Origin: Granulicella pectinivorans
Lineage (GTDB): Bacteria; Acidobacteriota; Terriglobia; Terriglobales; Acidobacteriaceae
Reading direction: 5' to 3'
NCBI RefSeq assembly: GCF_900114625.1
Contig: NZ_FOZL01000001.1
Coordinates: forward strand, 1,488,001-1,552,000
DNA: 64,000 bases
The position numbers and the translations under genes were made by a program. The notes beneath the pieces were generated by a model. The model worked only from the letters and a program-made list of their open reading frames with translations. It had not been told where the DNA came from and made no database searches. Shown piece after piece: positions 52,701-60,972 of the stretch (the stretch's first letter is position 1; each line of letters opens with the position of its first letter).

Positions 52701-52948
52701 GCACCACGCGCTTCCGTCCGGTCATGATGACGGCACTTGCCATGATCATCGGCATGGTGCCCATGGCGCTGGGCGCGGGCGATGGTGGCGAACAGAACGC
52801 GCCGTTGGGCCGCGCCGTCATCGGTGGCCTCTTGTGCGCCACCGTCGCAACGCTGGTCTTTGTCCCATGCGTCTTCGCGTTGATTCACAACAGCACCGCA
52901 CGCAAGGAAGCGCGTGAGCGGGACAAGCTGAAGCCCCACTACGCATAA
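49739..52948 (+). CDS. RND efflux pump inner-membrane permease
   Basis: Proton-driven transporter of the HAE1/AcrB-like family, 1069 residues from the ATG at 49739 (GGAGG 11 bases upstream). The 12-helix layout is visible, with early sequence PTDIFPNINIPVVSIGWTY, the DDATVTIENIERFLEEG motif carrying the two acidic proton-relay residues, the internal repeat, and late GVATANSILVVSFAKTRL and GDGGEQNAPLGRAVIGG segments. It forms an operon with the adaptor and outer-membrane channel. The substrates cannot be read from sequence. Confidence 0.93.
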   Translation: MWIVKVALNRPYTFIVLALLILILSPVVILRTPTDIFPNINIPVVSIGWTYTGLNPEELEGRLTSPYEKALTTLVDNIQHIESVTYNGSVVVKVFLQPGASLDTANAQVTAASQYLLRQLPPGILPPQIINFSASSVPILQLGVSGEGMNEQQLNDYAQNFIRPALVSVPGAVIPLPYGGKQRQITISMDQAAMQSKGIAPGDLLNAVAQQNVVMPSGTIKIGQSEYDVRTNGTPRTVEELASIPLKQSAGSTVYLKDVASVSDGFQVQSNIVRQDGHRGVLVSVFKNGNASTLDIVKGIRELLPRVASTLPPQLRIVPLSDQSVFVRAAVEGVIREAVIAAALTAIMILLFLGSWRSTVIIAISIPLSILTSVIVLSLMGETINTMTLGGLALAVGILVDDATVTIENIERFLEEGAPLREAILEGAAQISVPALVSTLCICIVFLPMFFLAGVSRYLFVPLAEAVVFAMLASYILSRTLVPTLAMYLLKHKDHAPTRNPFTRFQRAFDRGFERVRASYISLLDGLVSSRRIFVPAFLLLCLSAFLLVPWLGQDFFPDTDSGQFILHVRGPSGMRIEETARLCDLVEDNIRQHIPGKEVDNVLDNIGMPYSTMNTQHLTNGSIGAYDADIMVSLKEDHHPTAKYVAALRRDLPRAFPNATFYFLPADITTQILNFGLPAPLDIQLEGNDVEASEKAADQILARLRKVPGITDLRLQQPFDVPTLQVAVDRTKASQGGYSERDVATSILNTLSGSFQVTPMFFLNWKNHVNYNIVAQTPQYKMTSMQDLQNIPINRSQGLTTTASANATTGAAQTPEILGDLASLQRGNEMGTVNHYNIRRVVDIYANVQGRDLGGVSRDVDRILKDEKPNLPRGTFATLKGQVETMRSSYIGLIGGLAFAIVLVYLLIVVNFQSWVDPFIIITALPAALAGIVMFLFLTHTTLSVPALMGAIMCMGVATANSILVVSFAKTRLEEHGDAILSAIEAGTTRFRPVMMTALAMIIGMVPMALGAGDGGEQNAPLGRAVIGGLLCATVATLVFVPCVFALIHNSTARKEARERDKLKPHYA

Positions 52949-53004
52949 GAAAAAGCTTGAAAATTTAGGTGCATGATTTTGTTACAACATGGAGCTCGCT
53001 GAAC

Positions 53005-54306
53005 ATGGAAAACACGGCAACGCAGAGTTCACTTGGCACGCGCGAGATCGAAACCCTCTCGGCGGAGCCTAACAGCGTACTGCACGAAGAGGTCAGCTCC
53101 GGCGGACGTGGCCACGTCCATACGGGACCGCGCTCGGAGGAGTCCGGTCCCGCGCCGGCGGCCAATCGTACCGGTCTCACCATCGGTCTGGTCATCGTCG
53201 CCGTGCTGTTGGGCGCGGCCATCTTCGAAGGGATTCACGCGCGTGCTAAGGACCGCTCGGAACTCAACGATGCGACGCAGGTCGCGGCGGTGCCGACCGT
53301 GTTCGTGACGAAGCCCAGCGGCGGCTCGGCCGCGCAGGAGATCACGCTGCCCGGCAACACGCAGGCGTTTACGGACACGCCCATCTACGCGCGCACCAGT
53401 GGATATCTGCGCCACTGGTACGCCGACATCGGCGCACACGTCCGCAAGGGACAACTGCTCGCCGACATCGAAACGCCGGAGCTCGATCAGCAGCTTCTAC
53501 AGGCGCAGGCAGAGTTGCTCAGCGTCAAGGCCAACATGGATCTCGCGCAGACCACAAGCGTTCGCTGGCAGGGGCTTCTCGAGAAACACGCCGTCTCCAA
53601 GCAGGAGACCGATCAGGTGGTCAGCGACTATGCCGCCAAGCAGGCCGCTTACGCCTCCAGCCAGGCCAACGTGCGCCGCCTGCAGGAACTGCAAAGTTAT
53701 GAGCGCGTCCTTGCTCCCTTCGACGGCATCATCACGGCGCGTAACACGGACATCGGTGCCCTGATCGGCACGGGCTCGGGAAGCACGCCGAAGGAGCTCT
53801 TCCACGAGGCCGCCGTCGGCAAGCTGCTGGTCTACGTCGCCGTGCCTGAGGTCTATGCCGATAAGATTCGCGATGGTCAGCAGGTCACGATCACGCAGGA
53901 TGCGAACCCCGGGCAGATCATCGAGGGAACGATCTCGCGCAACTCGAATGCGATCGACCAGACGAGCCGCACCTTGAACGTGCAGGTCGGCGTCGACAAT
54001 GCAAGCGGCCAGTTGAAGCCGGGCGCCTACGTCTTCGTGCATATGAAGCTGCCTTCGAGTGGTACCCATACGTTTACGATTCCTTCGAACACGCTGCTCT
54101 TCCGTGCTGAAGGACTCCGTGTGGGCGTGGTGCGCAACGGCGTCGTCACGCTCGTGCCTATTACGATCGGCCACGACTTCGGCAGCACGGTCGAAGTCAC
54201 TTCGGGGCTCAGCCCGGACGACCAGATCGTGCTCGATCCGTCGGATTCGCTGATCAGCGGAACCAAGGTGGATGCCAAGCCCGCCAAGAAGGAGAGCGCG
54301 CTGTGA
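53005..54306 (+). CDS. RND efflux adaptor (membrane fusion protein)
   Basis: 433 residues from ATG 53005 (a start at 52969 is also possible). After a short cytoplasmic segment (about 50 residues) comes one membrane helix (TGLTIGLVIVAVLLGAAIF) and the periplasmic part. The biotinyl-lipoyl half-motifs GYLRHWYADIGAHVRKGQLL and LAPFDGIITARNTDIGALIGTG flank a helical hairpin (LQAQAELLSVKANMDLAQ). Beta-barrel and membrane-proximal segments follow. It links the permease to the outer-membrane channel. Its stop overlaps the next gene's GTG start. Confidence 0.92.
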   Translation: MENTATQSSLGTREIETLSAEPNSVLHEEVSSGGRGHVHTGPRSEESGPAPAANRTGLTIGLVIVAVLLGAAIFEGIHARAKDRSELNDATQVAAVPTVFVTKPSGGSAAQEITLPGNTQAFTDTPIYARTSGYLRHWYADIGAHVRKGQLLADIETPELDQQLLQAQAELLSVKANMDLAQTTSVRWQGLLEKHAVSKQETDQVVSDYAAKQAAYASSQANVRRLQELQSYERVLAPFDGIITARNTDIGALIGTGSGSTPKELFHEAAVGKLLVYVAVPEVYADKIRDGQQVTITQDANPGQIIEGTISRNSNAIDQTSRTLNVQVGVDNASGQLKPGAYVFVHMKLPSSGTHTFTIPSNTLLFRAEGLRVGVVRNGVVTLVPITIGHDFGSTVEVTSGLSPDDQIVLDPSDSLISGTKVDAKPAKKESAL

Positions 54307-55784
54307 CGCCCGTTCGAAGTACACTCGCAACCCTCAGCCTTGCCGCCGTGCTCATCAGCGGATGCCGTGAGGTTGGCCCGAACTATACCAGGCCTGCTGC
54401 CGTGCCGGTTGCTCCTTCGCTCGACCAGTTCAAAGAGGCAGGTCCTTCGACCTTCAAGGACTCCGACGGCTGGACGGTCGCGCAGCCCAACGACCAGGCC
54501 CTGCGTGGCAAGTGGTGGGAGATCTTCGGCGACCCGCAGTTGAATGTGCTCGAAGAGCAGGTCGATCCCGCGAACCAGACGCTCGCCGCCGCCGAAGCGA
54601 ACTTCCGCGCATCCCGCGCCAATATCAAGTTCCGCAAGGCCGATCAGGCTCCGACAGTTTCGGTTGGTCCCAGTGCAGGTGCGGTGCGCGACTCGGCCAA
54701 CCAGCCCTACTTCAACACCGCGCGTGCCGACAATGGCGAAGGTAACTTCAGCATCCCCTTCGATCTCAACTACGAGATCGATCTCTGGGGTCGCATCCGC
54801 CGCAGTGTTCGCGCCTCGAAGGAACAGGCCCAGGCCAGCGCCGCCGACATGGAGACGGTCCGGCTCAGCCTTCATGCGGAGCTTGCTCTCGACTACTTCG
54901 GCCTTCGCTCCTCCGATGCCCAGGCCAAGCTCCTCGGCGATACCGTCCAGGCGTATCAGCAGGCATTGCAGCTTACGCAGGATCGCTACGACGGCGGAGC
55001 CGCCCCTCTCTCAGACGTCACGCAGGCCCGCACCGTCCTCCAAACCGCACAGGTCCAGCAGACCGACGTGCTCATCCAACGTGCGCAGTATGAGCATGCC
55101 ATCGCCGTTCTCACCGGCAAGGCACCCGCATCGCTGACGATTGAAGCATCTCCCGTCACGGTCGCGCCGCCCGCCATCCCGGAGATCCCCGGAGCGCTTC
55201 CTTCGCAGCTTCTCGAGCGCCGTCCTGACATCGCCTCCGACGAGCGCCGCATGGCTGCCGCTAACGAACAGATCGGCATCGCCCAGGCTGCCTTCTATCC
55301 CACGCTCAGCCTCTCGGCCGCCGCGGGCGTGACCGGTACTTCGCTCATCAATCTCTTCTCCGGCCCGAGCCGCTTCTTCGCCGTGGGCTCGACGCTCGAC
55401 CAGACGCTCTTCGATCACGGACGCCGTCAGGCCACGAAGGATATTACGACGGCGCAGTACGACGAGACCGTCGCAAACTATCGCCAGACCTCGCTCACCG
55501 CCTTCCAGCAGGTGGAGGATAACCTCGCTGCTCTGCGTGTTCTGGAGCGCGAAGCCGCCCAGCAGCACGCCGCAACGGAGTCCGCCGAGGAATCGCTTAA
55601 CCTCTTCAAGATTCGCTACGAGGGTGGTGTTGATACTTATCTCCAGGTCATCACCTGGCAGACCTCCGCGCTCCAGAACGAGCGCAACGACATCGACATC
55701 ACGCGTCGTCGTCTCGAAGCCAGCGTGTTGCTCATCAAGGCTTTGGGCGGCGGATGGAACACGCAGCAACTGCCGAAGTTCTAA
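54303..55784 (+). CDS. Outer-membrane efflux lipoprotein, NodT/TolC type
   Basis: 493 residues from a GTG overlapping the adaptor stop (GTGA). A lipoprotein signal ends LISGC, then REVGPNYTRPAAV, the NodT-type opening. Two TolC-like halves follow, each with long helices (QAQASAADMETVRLSLHAEL and the second with AREAAQQHAATESAEESLNLF) and strands (LERRPDIASDERRMAAANEQIGIAQA as core). It should form the trimeric exit duct of the efflux pump. A strong bidirectional terminator follows. Confidence 0.92.
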   Translation: MTPVRSTLATLSLAAVLISGCREVGPNYTRPAAVPVAPSLDQFKEAGPSTFKDSDGWTVAQPNDQALRGKWWEIFGDPQLNVLEEQVDPANQTLAAAEANFRASRANIKFRKADQAPTVSVGPSAGAVRDSANQPYFNTARADNGEGNFSIPFDLNYEIDLWGRIRRSVRASKEQAQASAADMETVRLSLHAELALDYFGLRSSDAQAKLLGDTVQAYQQALQLTQDRYDGGAAPLSDVTQARTVLQTAQVQQTDVLIQRAQYEHAIAVLTGKAPASLTIEASPVTVAPPAIPEIPGALPSQLLERRPDIASDERRMAAANEQIGIAQAAFYPTLSLSAAAGVTGTSLINLFSGPSRFFAVGSTLDQTLFDHGRRQATKDITTAQYDETVANYRQTSLTAFQQVEDNLAALRVLEREAAQQHAATESAEESLNLFKIRYEGGVDTYLQVITWQTSALQNERNDIDITRRRLEASVLLIKALGGGWNTQQLPKF

Positions 55785-55804
55785 GGCGGTCGTAACCAGG
55801 AAAA

Positions 55805-55840
55805 GGGGGCTTCGAGATCATCTCGAAGCCCCCTTCTATT
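55805..55840. terminator. Bidirectional terminator between the efflux operon and glpD
   Basis: GGGGGCTTCGAGA (55805-55817) pairs perfectly with TCTCGAAGCCCCC (55821-55833), loop TCA, followed by TTCTATTT on the plus strand and preceded by AAAA (TTTT on the minus strand). It serves both convergent operons. Confidence 0.9.
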
Positions 55841-57408
55841 TATGCCGGGAGGTAGTGCCTGAGAGCCAGCTCCGTGAAAGCAGCAATCTGTGCCGATACC
55901 CAAGCCTCGTCCCGGCCGAGTTCCTGCGCGATCAGGCGAGCCACCTCCGGCGCTGCCCGCAGGGCGGCCCTGGCATCGAGCAGGAGCGAACGGGTGCGGC
56001 GCGAGAGAACGTCTTCGACGGTGCGGGCCAGCTCATTCCGAACGGCGTGGATGACCAAAGCCTTGGAGTAGGGAAGGGCTGGGTCGAGCGGCACGGCAAG
56101 TGCGGGATCGTTGGCGATCAGCGCGGAGATGGCGGTCGTCTCCGTGCCGTACTCCGCGAGGTGAGGATTCGGGGCTTTGGTGGTGGTCGCGCCCCGGAGC
56201 GGGGTGTGGTCGGTCACGGACTTGCCCTTGGGCAGCAGCCGTTTGTCTGCGGCGAAGTTCAACGTGTCTTCGGCCATGCGGCGATAGGTCGTCCACTTGC
56301 CGCCCGCAACCGAGACCATGCCGGAGTTGGAGACGTCGATGTGATGTTCGCGCGAGAGCTTGGAGGTGGAGTTCTCTTTCCCGGTCACAAGGGGGCGCAG
56401 GCCGGAGAAGATCGACAGAATATCGGCCCTGGTGATCGGCGCGGCGAGGTAGGGCGCGATGGTCTGGAGAAGAAAGTCGATCTCGGCGGGGTCTACGTCG
56501 GGCTCCATCTTGGGCGTGGGCGCGGCCAGGTCAGTGGTGCCGATGACGACTGCTCCCTGCCATGGAATGGCGAAGATGATGCGACCGTCTTCCGTCTTCG
56601 GGACCATGATCGCGGTCGCGCCGCCGAGGAAATGCGGAGCAACCACGATGTGGGTCCCACGGCTCACCGACAGCAGATTCGGCCGCGCTGGCTGGTCCAT
56701 GTGGCGCAGATCGTCGGTGAAGATGCCGGTCGCATTGATCACGGCCTTGGCCTGAAGCGTGTGCTCGGTTGCCGTCTCCTCGTCACGGACAATCGCTCCG
56801 GAGACCTTTCCGTCGGTGTAGGTCAGCTTCTGAACGCGGGTGTAGTTCAGGACGGTGGCACCGTGGTCGATGGCTGTCTGGGCGAGCGCGAGCGCATAGC
56901 GCGCGTCGTTGAACTGCGCATCGTGGTACAAAATGGCACCCTTCAGATTCTTCGTCGCGATGCCGGGGATGAGGGCGACCGTCGCCTTGGCCCCTAGAAT
57001 CTTGGTCGGCCCCATGGTGCTCGAGCCCGAGAGCTTGTCGTAAAGAGTAAGTCCAGCGCCGTACCAGGGAAGCTCCCACAGATGCGTCGCCGGCAGAACC
57101 GTCGGTAGAGGATGCACGATGTGCGGAGCGTTCCGCAGCATCACGGCGCGCTCGTGCAGCGCCTCGTACACCAGATGCACCTGTCCCGAAGCGAGATAGC
57201 GTACTCCGCCATGGACGAGTTTGGTGGCGCGGCTGGATGTAGCCTGCGCAAAGTCGCCAGCCTCGACCAGCGCGGTACGCAGACCGCGGGTCGTGGCGTC
57301 GAGCGCGATGCCAAGCCCCGTGGCGCCACCGCCAATGACGAGGACATCGAAGGGCGCTGTCTCAAGGGCGGCGAAGGCCTGGGTGCGGGTTGTGTCGGGC
57401 GTGCTCAT
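55840..57408 (-). CDS. glpD: Glycerol-3-phosphate dehydrogenase, FAD-dependent
   Basis: Membrane-associated flavoenzyme that oxidises glycerol 3-phosphate to dihydroxyacetone phosphate and passes electrons to quinone. From ATG 57408 (522 residues) the FAD motif FDVLVIGGGATGLGIALDA begins at about residue 20, with TSSRATKLVHGGVRYLA after it, then GRIIFAIPWQGAVVIGTTD and VAGGKWTTYRRMAEDTL. A GTG at 57414 is an alternative start. It is the last gene of glpK-glpF-glpD, its start six bases before the end of glpF. Confidence 0.95.
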   Translation of the reverse strand: MSTPDTTRTQAFAALETAPFDVLVIGGGATGLGIALDATTRGLRTALVEAGDFAQATSSRATKLVHGGVRYLASGQVHLVYEALHERAVMLRNAPHIVHPLPTVLPATHLWELPWYGAGLTLYDKLSGSSTMGPTKILGAKATVALIPGIATKNLKGAILYHDAQFNDARYALALAQTAIDHGATVLNYTRVQKLTYTDGKVSGAIVRDEETATEHTLQAKAVINATGIFTDDLRHMDQPARPNLLSVSRGTHIVVAPHFLGGATAIMVPKTEDGRIIFAIPWQGAVVIGTTDLAAPTPKMEPDVDPAEIDFLLQTIAPYLAAPITRADILSIFSGLRPLVTGKENSTSKLSREHHIDVSNSGMVSVAGGKWTTYRRMAEDTLNFAADKRLLPKGKSVTDHTPLRGATTTKAPNPHLAEYGTETTAISALIANDPALAVPLDPALPYSKALVIHAVRNELARTVEDVLSRRTRSLLLDARAALRAAPEVARLIAQELGRDEAWVSAQIAAFTELALRHYLPA

Positions 57409-57413
57409 AATCA

Positions 57414-58142
57414 CTAGATGCCGCTCAGCCGGAGAAAGAGTCCTATCAGTATCGCTCCAACCACGGGGCCCACAACCGGAATCCACGCATAACCCCAGTC
57501 CGACCCGCCCTTGCCGGGGATCGGCAGCAGCGCATGCGCCGTACGTGGCCCAAGATCGCGCGCCGGGTTGATCGCGTAGCCGGTCGTGCCGCCAAGCCCA
57601 AGCCCGATCGCCCACACCAGAATCCCCACCAGATAAGGTGCCAGCCCAGGCGCGGGTCCGGCGGGCGCGAACGTCTTGGCCCCAATGCAGCCGATCACCA
57701 GCAGCAGAACTGCCGTGCCGAGGACCTCGCTGAAGAGGTTCGAGAGCGGGTTTCGAATCGCCGGCGCGGTGCAGAACACACCCAGCTTCGTTCCCTGGTC
57801 TTCGGTAATCGCGAAGTGATCCTTATAAAACAGCCACACCAGCACGGCTCCCACGAACGCCCCCAGGAACTGCGCCGCGAAGAAGCTAAGCATAGAGCTA
57901 TAGTCGCCGGTCTTGATCGCTACGGCGATCGTCACCGCGGGGTTCAGGTGCGCCCCCGGACTGCCGCACGCAATCGCCGTGATCACGCCGCAGAAGACCG
58001 CGAAGCCCCAGCCCGCAGCGACGACGATCCAACCGGAGTTCTCGGCCTTCGAGCCCTTCAGCGAGACGGCCGCATTCGTGCCCTCGCCCAGCAGGATGAT
58101 GACGAGGGTTCCCATGAACTCCCCGAAAAATGGTGTCAGCAT
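57414..58142 (-). CDS. glpF: Glycerol uptake facilitator (aquaglyceroporin)
   Basis: Inner-membrane channel of the MIP family for glycerol entry. From ATG 58142 (242 residues) both channel motifs are present: GAHLNPAVT in the first half and GYAINPARDLGPR in the second, with six hydrophobic helices. The Asp after the second NPA (NPARD) is typical of glycerol-conducting members. The longer open frame upstream covers the end of glpK and is not real. It is the middle gene of the glycerol operon. Confidence 0.95.
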   Translation of the reverse strand: MLTPFFGEFMGTLVIILLGEGTNAAVSLKGSKAENSGWIVVAAGWGFAVFCGVITAIACGSPGAHLNPAVTIAVAIKTGDYSSMLSFFAAQFLGAFVGAVLVWLFYKDHFAITEDQGTKLGVFCTAPAIRNPLSNLFSEVLGTAVLLLVIGCIGAKTFAPAGPAPGLAPYLVGILVWAIGLGLGGTTGYAINPARDLGPRTAHALLPIPGKGGSDWGYAWIPVVGPVVGAILIGLFLRLSGI

Positions 58143-58149
58143 AGTCTTC

Positions 58150-59664
58150 TCAATCTTCCCAGTCGAAGGAACGCGTGATGGCCTTCTTCCACTTCGCGTA
58201 ATGGCGTTCGCGAGCAGTTTCATCCAGCGCCGGATTCCATGTCTTGTCGATGGCCCAGTTCTGCACCAGGTCGGTCGTGTCTTTGTAGAAACCGCACGCC
58301 AGGCCAGCCGCGTAAGCCGCACCCAGCGCCGTGGTCTCGCGCATCTTCGGGCGAACGACGGGAACGTTCAGAATATCCGCCTGGAACTGCATCAGCGTCT
58401 CATTCACCACCATGCCGCCGTCGGTGCGTAGCTGCTTCAGCGCTATGCCGGAGTCGGACTCCATCGCCTCGACCACATCGCGCGTCTGCAGCGCCGTCGA
58501 CTCCAGCACCGCACGCGCAATATGTCCCTTGTTCGCGTATCGCGTCAACCCGCAGATCGTGCCCCGCGCCGAATCCCGCCACCACGGCGCATACAACCCG
58601 GAGAAGGCAGGGACAAAGAAGACGCCACCGTTATCCGGCACCGTCATCGCAAGTGCCTCGATATCCTCGCTCTTCCCAATCAGTCCCAAATTATCGCGCA
58701 GCCACTGCACCAGCGACCCCGTCACCGCGATGGAGCCTTCCAGCGCATAGACCGGCGCGGCTTTGCCAAATTTGTAACCTAACGTCGTCAGTAGTCCGCT
58801 GGTCGATTCAACCTTCTCCGTGCCGGTATTCATCAGCAGAAAGCAGCCTGTGCCGTAGGTGTTCTTCAACTCGCCCGGTTCAAAGCAGGTCTGCCCCACA
58901 AGCGCCGCATGCTGATCGCCGAGCATCGCGCAGACGGGCGTGCCCTTCAGCCGAGTCGTGCTCAGGTCGCCATAGTGTTCGGAGCTCGACCGAATCTCCG
59001 GCAGCATCGCAGCCGGTACGTTCAGAGCCGAGAGCAGCTCCGCATCCCAGGCCAGCGTATCCAGATTCATCAACTGCGTGCGTCCCGCATTCGTCACGTC
59101 GGTTGCATGAATCCCGCCATGGGCCCCGCCCGTCAGGTTCCACAGGAGAAAGGCGTCGATATTGCCGAACAGCAACTCGCCCTTCTCCGCCCGACCCCGC
59201 GCACCCTCCACATGGTCCAGAATCCAGGCGATCTTCAGTCCGCTGAAGTAGGTCGAAAGCGGCAGTCCCGTCTGCTTGCGGAAGCGATCCTGGCCGCCGT
59301 CCTTGACCAGCAGCGCAACGGCATCCGCTACCCGCGTGTCCTGCCACACAATCGCGTTATAGATCGGCGCGCCGGTCTGTCTATCCCACACCACGGTCGT
59401 CTCGCGCTGGTTCGTAATGCCCACCGAGGCGATCTCCACCGGCTTCAACCCTGCGTCGTCCATCGCTTCGGCGATCACGAAGTGCGTATTCCGCAGAATC
59501 TCCAGGGGGTCGTGCTCCACCCACCCCGGATTTGGGTAGATCTGCCGATGCTCCTTCTGTGCGCTCGCGACGACATTGCCGGCGCGAGCGAAGACCATGA
59601 AGCGTGTGCTCGTCGTGCCCTGGTCGAGGGCTCCGAGATACTGGGGGCTGATCGTATTCGTCAT
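58150..59664 (-). CDS. glpK: Glycerol kinase
   Basis: Makes glycerol 3-phosphate from glycerol and ATP, trapping glycerol brought in by GlpF. 504 residues with the FGGY-family pattern: LGALDQGTTSTRFMVF, ITNQRETTVVWDRQTGAP, IYNAIVWQDTR, GDQHAALVGQTCF, TYGTGCFLLMNTG and QLRTDGGMVVNETLMQFQAD. Catalytic and substrate residues seem intact. It heads the glpK-glpF-glpD operon; the short region 59665-59728 before it holds a CGTAGT...ACTACG inverted repeat that could be regulatory. Confidence 0.97.
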   Translation of the reverse strand: MTNTISPQYLGALDQGTTSTRFMVFARAGNVVASAQKEHRQIYPNPGWVEHDPLEILRNTHFVIAEAMDDAGLKPVEIASVGITNQRETTVVWDRQTGAPIYNAIVWQDTRVADAVALLVKDGGQDRFRKQTGLPLSTYFSGLKIAWILDHVEGARGRAEKGELLFGNIDAFLLWNLTGGAHGGIHATDVTNAGRTQLMNLDTLAWDAELLSALNVPAAMLPEIRSSSEHYGDLSTTRLKGTPVCAMLGDQHAALVGQTCFEPGELKNTYGTGCFLLMNTGTEKVESTSGLLTTLGYKFGKAAPVYALEGSIAVTGSLVQWLRDNLGLIGKSEDIEALAMTVPDNGGVFFVPAFSGLYAPWWRDSARGTICGLTRYANKGHIARAVLESTALQTRDVVEAMESDSGIALKQLRTDGGMVVNETLMQFQADILNVPVVRPKMRETTALGAAYAAGLACGFYKDTTDLVQNWAIDKTWNPALDETARERHYAKWKKAITRSFDWED

Positions 59665-59728
59665 AGAAGTCCGTAGTGTACTGCGCGGTCCATACTACGC
59701 GAAGGACGTGATCTTTAGGCAGTCTGTC

Positions 59729-60856
59729 TTACGGCTTTGATGAGGAACCTGCGCGGAACAGGTGCAGGCCGTTCCGTCCGCTCGTTTTTACCGTATACAT
59801 CGCGTCATCGGCGTTCTTCAGCAATTGCTCCTCATCCAGTCCACAGTCGGGATAAATACAGAGACCGATGCTCAGCGTAATGTTGGCCTCCTCTGCGCCG
59901 ATCGGAATCGGCCGTGCCGTCGTATCGACGATCTCGCGCCCGCACCGCTCTACATCTTCCAGGCTCTTGAAGTCCGGCATGACGATCACAAACTCATCGC
60001 CCCCCATGCGGGCCACGGTATCGGTCTCGCGTACGGTCGAGAGCAGACGTTTGCTGATGGCGATCAGCAGCGCATCGCCCTGGGCGTGTCCGTAGGTATC
60101 GTTGATGCCTTTGAAATGGTCGATATCGAGCATGAAGATCGCCACTTTATGGTTTTGCCGCTGCGCCCGCAAGATGGCCTGGTGCAGGCGGTCGCAGAGA
60201 AGCGTGCGGTTGGGCAATCCCGTGAGCTGGTCGTGGTGCGCCAGGTAAGTGACGTGATCGCTCAGCCGCTTGCTCTCCGTAATATCCCGGCTCGTAATGG
60301 CGATGCCGTCGCCCAGCTTCACGACCTGCACGCTGATCCAGGTGGCCTTGATCATGTCGTCATCGAGATAAACTTCGGTCGAGAAAGGCCTGCCGGAGCT
60401 CACCACCTCGCGATAGTGTTCAATCAGCCCCGACGTAATCATGAAGGGGCGAACCTCAGTCAGAATCTTGCCCTCGAGATCCTTTCTGCCTCGCTGCAGC
60501 CGGCGCTCGGCATTGGGATTCAGGTAGATGAAACGGAAATCCACGATTTCACCGGAGTCGTCGGGCACTCCATCGAAGATGTAGAAGTCGTCGAGGCTGC
60601 TCTCCGCCGCGGCCAGAAAACGGGCATGTTCGGTGCGCGCGTTCGGGAGGGATGTCAGCCAATGCAGCAAGCGCGGCAGCACGAAGTAGGCGAAGGAGAC
60701 GGCAATCGCCACGCTTGCGACCTCGATCATCCAGGACGTATTGGACTGAGGCACCACAGAGCGAACAACGCCTCCAAGAAGACGCTCAACAGCGAAGAAG
60801 AGAAGAAATGAGAGAGGGAGAAGCAGTCGCAAAAAACGGGGCCGGGTGGTTCTCAC
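59729..60856 (-). CDS. Diguanylate cyclase with PAS domain and membrane helices
   Basis: Makes cyclic di-GMP. A GTG at 60856 preceded by GGAG gives a 375-residue protein starting MRTTRPRFLRLLLPLSFLLFF; the longer frame to 60937 uses a TTG without a ribosome site. Two hydrophobic segments lead into a PAS-like domain (LDDFYIFDGVPDDSGEIVDF, NPNAERRLQRGRKDLEGK), then a GGDEF domain with DHLTYLAHHDQLTGLPNR-like start, DIDHFKGINDTYGH and an intact RMGGDEFV active site. RETD lies exactly five residues before GGDEF, a classic product-inhibition I-site. It is upstream of glpK on the same strand. Confidence 0.9.
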   Translation of the reverse strand: MRTTRPRFLRLLLPLSFLLFFAVERLLGGVVRSVVPQSNTSWMIEVASVAIAVSFAYFVLPRLLHWLTSLPNARTEHARFLAAAESSLDDFYIFDGVPDDSGEIVDFRFIYLNPNAERRLQRGRKDLEGKILTEVRPFMITSGLIEHYREVVSSGRPFSTEVYLDDDMIKATWISVQVVKLGDGIAITSRDITESKRLSDHVTYLAHHDQLTGLPNRTLLCDRLHQAILRAQRQNHKVAIFMLDIDHFKGINDTYGHAQGDALLIAISKRLLSTVRETDTVARMGGDEFVIVMPDFKSLEDVERCGREIVDTTARPIPIGAEEANITLSIGLCIYPDCGLDEEQLLKNADDAMYTVKTSGRNGLHLFRAGSSSKP

Positions 60857-60972
60857 GTATCGCTCCGAAAGCGGAACCCCATCCCCGCCGGCGGTCAATC
60901 CGCTTGGGAAAGATGGGGTCTCAGGATAAAGACGCAATCAAGATACCGCAAAAACCATAGGGTGTGATGTTC

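Noticed and set aside
50264..52939. 891-residue open frame antisense to the RND permease
   Set aside because: It has no recognisable domain, is rich in charged residues and lies wholly inside a clear transporter gene, the pattern expected from GC-rich codon use.
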